Assembly: GCA_902806395.1 (NCBI GenBank)
Contig: CADCWH010000264.1
Span: 1 to 16,189, forward strand
Source of the DNA: an uncultured Thermomicrobiales bacterium
GTDB lineage: Bacteria > Chloroflexota > Chloroflexia > Thermomicrobiales > UBA6265
Length of the DNA: 16,189 nucleotides
Direction of reading: 5' to 3'
In this document: positions 1 through 6,110 of the stretch, piece by piece
Numbering within the stretch: the stretch's first letter is position 1
Layout: each line of letters opens with the position of its first letter
The notes under the pieces: model-generated
The model's input: the letters and a program-made list of their open reading frames with translations, nothing else
Told to the model about the DNA's origin: nothing
The model's database searches: none
Position numbers and translations under genes: made by a program

Positions 1-284
1 AGCGGGTCGTCGGAGGTGGCTCGCCCCCCTAGCCAGGCGACGTGCTCCGCCTCCGAAGCGAAAGGGCCGTAGGGCAGGAACTCCCAGGATTGGAGCGCCT
101 CATCACTGCCGTGCCCGAGCGCGTAGAGACTGGGGCCATGGCGGTCCGCGTCGAGCGGTTCCAACCGGGTGAACTGCCCCTCCAGGACGCGCCGCTCCGG
201 TCGGGGCCGTGGCAGGAGGAGGGGGACCGGCGCGGTGGATGGCGATCGGTCGCGAAGGGTCTCCTCATCGGGGGCGTGACGCAT
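1..284 (-). CDS. GNAT-family N-acetyltransferase (RimJ/RimL-like), partial at left edge
   Basis: This is the N-terminal 94 residues of a minus-strand gene that continues past the left edge. Reading back from an ATG at 284 gives an open frame containing VLEGQFTRLEPLDADRHG and, further on, LPYGPFASEAEHVAWL. This is the opening strand and helix pattern of the RimJ/RimL-type branch of GNAT acetyltransferases, which transfer acetyl from acetyl-CoA to an amine (ribosomal protein N-termini, antibiotics or small molecules). The acetyl-CoA-binding motif lies in the missing part, so the substrate cannot be guessed. A GGGAGAG ribosome binding site sits 3 nt before the ATG. The first 30 or so residues are proline- and arginine-rich and precede the conserved domain, so a later start is possible. 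The gene is divergent from the zinc-ribbon gene at 519. Confidence 0.8.
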   Translation of the reverse strand, partial: MRHAPDEETLRDRSPSTAPVPLLLPRPRPERRVLEGQFTRLEPLDADRHGPSLYALGHGSDEALQSWEFLPYGPFASEAEHVAWLGGRATSDDP

Positions 285-448
285 CGGCTCTCCCGGCAAC
301 GATGGGCAGGGTGGACCCGCGGAGTATCGCATCTGATCCACGCGGGGGGCGGGATCGGATCGGAAAGTTGCGCTCCTCGTCGCTCTCAAACGATATCGCG
401 GGATGGGCCCGGCGCCTCGATGAAGGAACGGTGGGCATTATCCTCGTA

Positions 449-477
449 GGTGACAAGGTGACAAGGTGACAAGGTGG
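449..477. repeat. Tandem octamer repeat, three copies of GGTGACAA plus a partial fourth
   Basis: GGTGACAA occurs at 449-456, 457-464 and 465-472, followed by GGTGG. It lies in the 234-bp intergenic region between the divergent acetyltransferase and zinc-ribbon genes, about 40 bp before the zinc-ribbon start codon. Similar short tandem runs of this sequence are, as I recall, scattered through intergenic DNA of several high-GC lineages including Chloroflexota. No protein or RNA role can be assigned from the sequence. Confidence 0.8.
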
Positions 478-518
478 CCCGGTGGGACCCAGCGACCCAG
501 ACGAGCGAGGAGGGCGGC

Positions 519-752
519 ATGACCAGAGTGGAGGTGCGGTGCCCGGCATGCGCCGAGACGGTGCGCCCGGTGCCGATCGCGTACGGCATGCCGGGGCCGG
601 AGATGGTCGCGGCGGCCGAGCGCGGCGAGATCCTGCTCGGTGGTTGCGTCGTCAGTCCGGATAATCCGACGCATCGCTGTCCACGGTGCCACCGGGTGTT
701 GTGGTCACTCGCCGAGAGCGGCGACGAAGGGTTCCGCTCTCACTTCGCGTGA
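519..752 (+). CDS. Small zinc-ribbon-like protein, 77 aa, function unknown
   Basis: The protein carries two CxxC pairs, C8/C11 (CPAC) and C54/C57 (CPRC), the spacing expected for one structural zinc ribbon. Between them is the stretch IAYGMPGPEM...AAERGEILLGGCVV, which resembles a widespread family of uncharacterised small proteins in Actinobacteria and Chloroflexota. The start at 519 is chosen over the in-frame upstream start at 474 because GAGGAGGGCGG lies directly before it, and the upstream extension would run into the octamer repeat. There is no signal peptide or membrane segment, so it should be cytoplasmic. It stands alone, divergent from the acetyltransferase. A nucleic-acid or protein-binding role is possible, but no function is established from the sequence. 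Confidence 0.75.
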   Translation: MTRVEVRCPACAETVRPVPIAYGMPGPEMVAAAERGEILLGGCVVSPDNPTHRCPRCHRVLWSLAESGDEGFRSHFA

Positions 753-1136
753 CACTCTCGGCAAGCCGGGCCGCTCCGCTTGCCGTATTCACGAGAGGTC
801 ACCGGGGTGAGCTGAAAAGCGCTCGAACCTCCAATCTACCACCTGGGACTCTCGATCGTGGTCCATCGGCATCGCGGTCAAAGGCGTGGTCCTCGAACTG
901 CGGCCCGGTGGGTCCGATCACACGGACATGTGCCACTGAGCACGTTCATCGTGAGCGAATCGGGACGACGGAGAGCAGGGCGATATCGGGTACGCTGCCG
1001 GTGACCCATCGCCGGTCTTCCCCCAGGTAGGTGTGGGTGGTCGCGATGGCGCCATGGCACGGCGGTGGGAGATCCCATCGTTGTCCCGGGTGCCTTGGCG
1101 CCATGCGAGGGTAGGGTAGCCATCATTAGGGAGAGC
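753..1136. other. Intergenic region with no convincing gene
   Basis: This 384-bp stretch lies between the zinc-ribbon stop and the M24 start. Open frames on both strands lack recognisable protein character. It holds the hairpin at 759-785 and a 10-bp direct repeat TGGCGCCATG at 1047-1056 and 1096-1105, just before the M24 gene. I see no promoter close to the sigma-70 consensus. Confidence 0.6.
759..785 (+). terminator. Candidate hairpin terminator after the zinc-ribbon gene
   Basis: The inverted repeat CGGCAAGC (759-766) and GCTTGCCG (778-785), with an 11-nt GC-rich loop, begins 7 bp after the stop codon at 752. Only a weak T-containing stretch (TATTC) follows, so intrinsic termination is plausible but not certain. 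Confidence 0.4.
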
Positions 1137-2507
1137 ATGGACATCGAACTGCGCCGCGTGCCGCTGCCGGACGCTGACATCCCGGAGACCCAACCCGGCA
1201 TCCCTTCCCGGGAGTATGAGGAACGGACGCGGGCACTCCTGGCCGCCGCCGGGACCGACTGGGTGGCGGTCTACGGCGACCGCGAGCACAGCGCCAATCT
1301 CCTCTTCCTCTGCGGCTTCGATCCCCGCTTCGAGGAGGCCCTGCTGCTCCTGGGACCGGGCGAACGCCGGATCCTCATCGTGGGCAACGAGGGCGTGGTG
1401 CACGCTTCCATCGCGGGCCTCCCCCTCGATGTCGCTCTCGCCCAGTCCTTCAGCCTCCTCGGCCAACCACGGGCCAGCGCGCCACGGCTCACCGACGTTC
1501 TCCGCGACGTCGGGCTGCGGCCGGGCGAACGGATTGGCGTCGTCGGCTGGAAGTACCTGGAGGAGGCCGAGACCGACGACCTCACCGCGCCCGCCTTCGT
1601 CCCGGCATTCTTGGTCCGTGACCTCCGGACCGTGACCGGCACCGACCCGGTCGACGTCACGGCCGAGATGATGCACCCGGTCCGCGGGCTCCGCGTGCAC
1701 AACTCGCCCGACCAGATCGCCGCCTTCGAGTGGGCCGCCACCCGGGTCGGCATGGCCGTCCTCGGGGTGGTCCGCGGCGCGAGACCGGGGATGACCGAGA
1801 TGGAGGCCTGCGCGGCCATGGGCTACGCCGGCGAACCCCTGTCGTGCCACCCGATCGTGGCCTCCGGCGCCCCCGGTGAGGCGATCAACGGTCTCCGTTC
1901 TCCGGGGCTCCGCCGCCTCCGTCCCGGTGACGGGATCACCGTGGGGATCGGCTACCGGGGCTCGCTATCGTGTCGGGCGGGGCTCCTGACCGACGAGCCG
2001 GACGCGGCATTCTTGGACGGCGTTGTGCGCCCGTACTACGCGGCCATCGCGACCTGGTACGCGACCATGCGGGTCGGTGAGACGGGCGGCGCCGTCCACG
2101 CCGCCGTGCATGACGCCTTGGCGTCGGCCGGGGCCACCTTCACCCCGATGCTCAACCCTGGGCACCAGATCTCCCACGACGAGTGGGTACACTCCCCGAT
2201 CCGACTGGGCAGTGGGGAACAGTTGGCCTCGGGGATGGTTTTCCAGTGTGACATCATCCCCACCCCGCTCCCGGCCGGCACCGCGCTCAACTGCGAGGAC
2301 ACCATCGCCCTGGCCGATCAGGACCTCCGTGGTCGACTGGCCCGCGACTATCCCGACCTGTGGCGCCGGATCGAAGCGCGGCGGGAGTTCATGACGTCGG
2401 CGCTCGGGCTCCGGCTGTCACCCGATGTCCTCCCGCTCTCGCTCGCCAACGCTTACCTGCCCCCGTTCTGGCTCAGCCACGACCTGGTCTGCACGGTCGC
2501 CGGGTGA
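1137..2507 (+). CDS. M24-family (Xaa-Pro peptidase-like) protein, probably catalytically altered
   Basis: This 456-aa protein has the two-part layout of prolidase and aminopeptidase P relatives: an N-terminal creatinase-like domain (about residues 20-175) and a C-terminal pita-bread domain (about 185-395). Family landmarks are present: the helix starting LRVHNSPDQIAAFEWA, the NPGH segment with H343, GMVF at 366-369, and NCEDTI with E387. The usual dinuclear metal ligands are not all there. The first Asp position of the GDxVxxDxG motif is G270, the second falls in SCRAGLL, and the penultimate Glu position is D372. Hydrolysis of Xaa-Pro peptides is therefore doubtful. The start at 1137 follows AGGGAG closely. 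An in-frame start at 1065 would add 24 residues with no family similarity. The gene stands alone, convergent with the pyrophosphatase. There is no signal peptide. Confidence 0.8.
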   Translation: MDIELRRVPLPDADIPETQPGIPSREYEERTRALLAAAGTDWVAVYGDREHSANLLFLCGFDPRFEEALLLLGPGERRILIVGNEGVVHASIAGLPLDVALAQSFSLLGQPRASAPRLTDVLRDVGLRPGERIGVVGWKYLEEAETDDLTAPAFVPAFLVRDLRTVTGTDPVDVTAEMMHPVRGLRVHNSPDQIAAFEWAATRVGMAVLGVVRGARPGMTEMEACAAMGYAGEPLSCHPIVASGAPGEAINGLRSPGLRRLRPGDGITVGIGYRGSLSCRAGLLTDEPDAAFLDGVVRPYYAAIATWYATMRVGETGGAVHAAVHDALASAGATFTPMLNPGHQISHDEWVHSPIRLGSGEQLASGMVFQCDIIPTPLPAGTALNCEDTIALADQDLRGRLARDYPDLWRRIEARREFMTSALGLRLSPDVLPLSLANAYLPPFWLSHDLVCTVAG

Positions 2508-2692
2508 GGGGGGAACAGCCGCCGGTCAGCACCGCTGGGCCAGACGGGAGTCGTTCCGGTCGGCTTCCGGTGAATGCGGCTTCCGATGCGTGATTGCCAT
2601 GACCGACTCGCTCCGAGGGAGTGCTCCCACCCGCACCCGTCGCTAACTGACACCGTCCGAATGGAGCGGGGCGCGGGTCCGTGCGATCTGGG

Positions 2693-3241
2693 TCACGGCG
2701 CTCCTATCCCGTCCCGACCGGCTAGGGCGGTGGCCCCATCGAGCACGGTCCGCGCCCGCTCGGCGCCGTCCCAGCCGAGAGACGCCATGTCCTTACCCTC
2801 TAACTGGCGATAGACCTCGAAGAAGTGCTCGATCTCCTTCAGCAGGTGGCTCGGCAAGTCCACCACATCCTGATACTCGGCGAAGCGCGGCTCGCCGACC
2901 GGCGCCCCGAGCAGCTTGTCCTCCGAGCCATGACCGGTGGCGATCGCTAGCACCCCGAGGAGCCGCACCCGGGCCAGGCAACCGGGGAAAGCGGGTTCGT
3001 CGCCCAGGACCAGCGCGTCGAGCCGCTCACCGTCGGAACTGCGGGTACCAGGGACGAAGCCGTAGCCGGCCGGGAAGTACACCGCCGCGTGCAGCGTACG
3101 GTCCAGGACCATGACGCCGAGGTCTTCATTGAACTCGTACTTGGTGCGGCTACCCCGAGGACACTCGACGAACACATTGACGCTGCCGTCCGGGAGGCGG
3201 CCCGGGATCTGGTCCAGGTTCACGGGCTCTGTCCTCTCCAT
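2693..3241 (-). CDS. ppa: Family I inorganic pyrophosphatase, divergent active site
   Basis: This 182-aa cytoplasmic protein would hydrolyse pyrophosphate to phosphate, pulling biosynthetic reactions forward. The fold markers are clear: E26, K34 and E36 in the KYEFNED region, R48 (LDR), Y60 in PAGYGFVPGT, the DGERLDALVLG segment with D70 and D75, and EHFFEVYRQLEGK near the end. An ungapped comparison with my recollection of E. coli PPase places D67 at E72, D97 at T102 and D102 at E107, while K104 corresponds to K109. Three metal-site aspartates are therefore substituted, which is unusual for a housekeeping enzyme. Length is typical for the family (about 170-185 aa). It lies downstream of the small unknown gene at 3330 in the same direction, and convergent with the M24 gene. 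The ribosome binding site (CCAGG) is weak. Confidence 0.85.
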   Translation of the reverse strand: MERTEPVNLDQIPGRLPDGSVNVFVECPRGSRTKYEFNEDLGVMVLDRTLHAAVYFPAGYGFVPGTRSSDGERLDALVLGDEPAFPGCLARVRLLGVLAIATGHGSEDKLLGAPVGEPRFAEYQDVVDLPSHLLKEIEHFFEVYRQLEGKDMASLGWDGAERARTVLDGATALAGRDGIGAP

Positions 3242-3329
3242 CCTGGGACACGCACCATGCCCGTCGGTGGGTCTGACCGGTCATGTCGACGATGACCCAC
3301 CTCCGTCGACCATCGCCAACCGTCGTGAA

Positions 3330-3632
3330 CTACGTGAAGAGCTGCTGGCCGGGGGTGGGGTCAACGTGCCACCGGTCGTCGGGGTCGACCTTCTTGGTGT
3401 GTCCGTCGGGCAGTAGATAGGCGTAATAGCGACCATCCGCTCCCAAGAGCAGGAGTTCCGAAGGATCATCTTTGCGCTCACCGACGACGGCTAGTTCGGT
3501 CGGTGGGGTGGAGTCGGATAGCGGGTTCTTCACGGGAAAGCTCCAAGGATCTGGTGGGAACAGGGACACGGATGGGGTGGGGATGGTGACCTCGATCACC
3601 CGGCACTTCGCAGGACTTCTGCCACTGGTCAT
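3330..3632 (-). CDS. Small hypothetical protein, about 100 aa, start uncertain
   Basis: The C-terminal half reads like a real protein: DPSELLLLGADGRYYAYLLP followed by DGHTKKVDPDDRWHVDP. This is a hydrophilic, tyrosine-rich segment with none of the arginine/proline noise of antisense frames. The N-terminal part (IPTPSVSLFPPDPWSFPVKN) is proline-rich and looks like an extended linker. The ATG at 3632 is chosen provisionally. The frame stays open to a GTG at 3764, and neither start has a strong ribosome binding site. No signal peptide, membrane helix or catalytic motif is visible. It sits 88 bp upstream of the pyrophosphatase in the same direction. I do not recognise a named family. Confidence 0.5.
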   Translation of the reverse strand: MTSGRSPAKCRVIEVTIPTPSVSLFPPDPWSFPVKNPLSDSTPPTELAVVGERKDDPSELLLLGADGRYYAYLLPDGHTKKVDPDDRWHVDPTPGQQLFT

Positions 3633-3830
3633 CCCGACGGGTGCCCCACGCGACACGGCCACGACGACCGGGGTCACCTCGCCCTCGCTCGGGACTGACA
3701 CGGCGCAGCCGAGTTCCGGGGCTGGCGGGGAGGCGGCACCGTGCTCCTGACCCCGATCCTGCACGGACCTGGCGCTCGTCTACGGGACCATCGGCGTCCT
3801 GCGACCCTGGCCCCACCAGCGGGCAGCGTG

Positions 3831-3857
3831 ACGGGGCTCCTGACCCAGGAGCCCCGT
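3831..3857 (-). terminator. Strong hairpin downstream of the glycoside operon
   Basis: A perfect 12-bp inverted repeat, ACGGGGCTCCTG (3831-3842) and CAGGAGCCCCGT (3846-3857), has a 3-nt loop and begins about 70 bp after the stop of the 702-aa glycosidase-like gene. No T-tract follows on either strand. It may end the long minus-strand transcript or protect its 3' end. Confidence 0.55.
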
Positions 3858-3928
3858 GCCGTTGAGGGCGATCGTCACGGACTCAGTCGCCGGACGAGGT
3901 CACCAATATGATCCGCCGTCCGGGACGA

Positions 3929-6037
3929 TCACTCGCTCTGGTTCGCGTCTTCGAGGAGGATCACGCAATAGAGCGGCACGTCCCGCAGATCGAGTCGGTG
4001 CGTCTCCCCGTCCCGGGTCAGCGACACGGAGGGGGAAGTCCCCGGGCTGTGGACGGAGAACGCCCCGGGCGATCGTGGCAGGCGAAGGTCGAGCATGAGG
4101 TTCGGCAAGGTCGGTGCCCGGTCTTGGCCAGCGTCATAGTCATATCGGATGATGTGGACCGCCGCGCCGCGCGCTACCCGCTGGATCGTGATCCCGACGT
4201 CGACCGATGGTGCCATGCGGACCTGCGGGCCAGCGGGGAATCGTGCCGGATCACCGGCGAACGCCGCGTCGGTGAGCGTCGTTCCGGGGTGCCGCAGGAT
4301 CGCGTCCATCGTCGGTCGCGGCAGGTTGGTCCCGAGATCACCGAGCACGACCAGGTGGCCCCCGGCATCCAGGTACGCGGCGAGGATGTCCGCCTGGGTC
4401 GCGGTCAGGAACCGGCACTCGGGCAGGATGACGGTGCGGTATTGCCGCAGGTCGGTGGGATCAAGGGAGTCGGGACGGAGCTCGCCGTCCGGGAAGAAGA
4501 TCACGTCAAACGGCTGGGCCCCATCGGCCAAGCTCTCGCAGACCTGCCAGAAGGGGACCACGCCGTCACGGGAGACGTTGGCCCGATTGTCAGCGAAGAG
4601 GTCGCGTTGGGCGACCTCTTGAAAGCTGCTCTCCACGCTGAACACGACCGCCACCTCATGGTCGGTGCGTCGACTGTAGAGCTCTTCGTGCTCGGCCAGG
4701 AACGTCTGGATCTCCGCGCAGAGGTCGTGGGGCGCGTAGAAGGCATCCTGCTCGACGCTTCCCATCCAAGCGCCGTACGGCACGCTCATGTTTGCGCCGA
4801 GCGCCGCGGCCTCGTACAACGACATCCGGAACAGGTCGTGACCCCGTCCGACCTTGAGGTGGTCCACCAGTTCGGGGACCACCCCGCCGTAGGGGTTCTC
4901 GACGACGATCACGGGCTTGGGACCGGCGAACCCGGCGACGTAGCGGTACCACGCCGGCTGCCGGTAGCTCGTGTTGCGCATTTCGGTAATGATGAGGTCG
5001 ACCTTGGGTTCGAGGGCATAGTAGTGGTCGAAGAGGTTGAAGAAGTTGCCCGAGACCAGCACCTCTCGGCCCTTGCTCGCCGCGTAGTCCCGGGCATAGT
5101 CGGCCAATTCGGCGAAGTAGCGGGCGATGGCCCGACGCTGGAAGCGCAGGTAGTCCCAGAACAGCGGCGTGGACTCCCGGTTGGACTTGAAGTCGTAACC
5201 GCGCTCCCGCAGCCACGTCCCGTAGTGGAATCCAGCCAGATCCACCCCATCCAGATCCGGTGACCGCTGCTCCTCGGGCAGTGCCTGGAGGTGGGCCCGG
5301 AACCCCTTCATGCAGTCCTTGCAGAAGCAGCCGCCGAACTGGAGGCTGGTGATCGGCAACTCGGCTTCGTCGAGCTGCACCCCGTGGACGCCGGCGTCGA
5401 TCTGGATCCGGATGACGGCCTTGAGGTAGTCGCGCCAGACGGGGTTGTTGCGGTCCATCGTGTAGCAATAATGCTCGCGATCCGGGCACTCGACCCATTT
5501 CGCGTGGCAGGGCACGCCGTCGATGTCGCGCGAGCATCCCTCCTCTAGGAGGTCGGTGACCCGCTCCCCGTCGCTGTTGACGAGACCCTCCGGAAAGTAC
5601 CGCTCGAACGGCGGCCAGAGCTTGGGATAGCGATTCTGAGAAAACTCACGCAGTCCGATCCAGCCGGGCTTACCGGCCCCGCGCGGTTCATTGAGCGAGA
5701 GGATGCGGTCTTCCTCGTCATTGAGTTCGACCGGAAACTCCCAGCCCTGCACCTCGAAGACGATGCCGAAGACCTTGATGCCGTGCTTCCCGCACTCGGC
5801 GATGAACTCCGCGTCGTTGACGAAGCCATAGAAGCGGAAGCGTGGGTCGATCTCGCCGAAGGCCTCCTGCTCCAGGTACGGCAGCGAAATGGAACCGCCC
5901 CCGAGGGCAGACCAAACCAGGACCGTGGCCCGGTAGTCCCGCAGGTGCTCGACCATGCGCAGCCGGCGGGGCGGCAGGCTCGGGTGGTAGCAGTGCTGGC
6001 CCGGGAACCAGGCGTCGAAGTACACCCCGCGCTCCAT
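3929..6037 (-). CDS. Glycoside hydrolase-like TIM-barrel protein with beta-galactosidase-type second domain
   Basis: This 702-aa protein starts at 6037, just after AGGAGGATCC; the open frame extends to 6211, but that extension is unlike protein. Residues 1 to about 400 look like a (beta/alpha)8 barrel: a YFDAWFPGQHCYHP opening, IKVFGIVFEVQGWEFP around 87-102, the GVQLDEAELP strand end (D223, E224), and VIVVENPYGG (E380). The acidic residues at strand ends are candidate catalytic residues. FGGCFCKDCMKGF (C237, C239, C242) is a cysteine cluster seen in hypothetical glycosyl hydrolase families. Around 455-575 a Rossmann-like segment (VILPECRFLTATQADILAAYLDAGGHLVVLGD) matches the trimerisation domain of GH42-type beta-galactosidases. 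No signal peptide, so probably cytoplasmic. The substrate is unknown. It is the last gene of the operon, 73 bp after the ferritin-like gene. Confidence 0.75.
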   Translation of the reverse strand: MERGVYFDAWFPGQHCYHPSLPPRRLRMVEHLRDYRATVLVWSALGGGSISLPYLEQEAFGEIDPRFRFYGFVNDAEFIAECGKHGIKVFGIVFEVQGWEFPVELNDEEDRILSLNEPRGAGKPGWIGLREFSQNRYPKLWPPFERYFPEGLVNSDGERVTDLLEEGCSRDIDGVPCHAKWVECPDREHYCYTMDRNNPVWRDYLKAVIRIQIDAGVHGVQLDEAELPITSLQFGGCFCKDCMKGFRAHLQALPEEQRSPDLDGVDLAGFHYGTWLRERGYDFKSNRESTPLFWDYLRFQRRAIARYFAELADYARDYAASKGREVLVSGNFFNLFDHYYALEPKVDLIITEMRNTSYRQPAWYRYVAGFAGPKPVIVVENPYGGVVPELVDHLKVGRGHDLFRMSLYEAAALGANMSVPYGAWMGSVEQDAFYAPHDLCAEIQTFLAEHEELYSRRTDHEVAVVFSVESSFQEVAQRDLFADNRANVSRDGVVPFWQVCESLADGAQPFDVIFFPDGELRPDSLDPTDLRQYRTVILPECRFLTATQADILAAYLDAGGHLVVLGDLGTNLPRPTMDAILRHPGTTLTDAAFAGDPARFPAGPQVRMAPSVDVGITIQRVARGAAVHIIRYDYDAGQDRAPTLPNLMLDLRLPRSPGAFSVHSPGTSPSVSLTRDGETHRLDLRDVPLYCVILLEDANQSE

Positions 6038-6040
6038 GGA

Positions 6041-6049
6041 TCCTCCTCT
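6041..6049 (-). promoter_or_regulatory. Ribosome binding site that fixes the glycosidase start
   Basis: On the minus strand this reads AGAGGAGGA and lies 3 nt before the ATG at 6037. It favours the 702-aa start over the in-frame upstream start at 6211, which would overlap the ferritin-like gene. Confidence 0.75.
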
Positions 6050-6110
6050 AAGCACGATCGGCCGGTCGTTCTTGATGTGTCGGGTCGTCTCCCCGGTCGG
6101 GCGCGAGGAC

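Noticed and set aside
449..477. CRISPR-like repeat
   Set aside because: The units are only 8 bp with no spacers between them and there are no cas genes.
1065..1136. Upstream start for the M24 gene
   Set aside because: The extra 24 residues have no similarity to the family and the ATG at 1137 has a close AGGGAG.
918..1850. Minus-strand open frame of 310 codons
   Set aside because: It is antisense to the M24 gene, whose conserved motifs identify the true frame.
3908..5263. Long plus-strand open frame of 451 codons
   Set aside because: It is antisense to the recognisable glycosidase-like gene, with a valine/glutamate/arginine-biased composition and no family motifs; high-GC DNA commonly produces such frames.
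6054..6069. Imperfect 16-bp dyad in the gap before the glycosidase-like gene
   Set aside because: It contains a mismatched pair and is the kind of CG-rich dyad expected by chance at this base composition.
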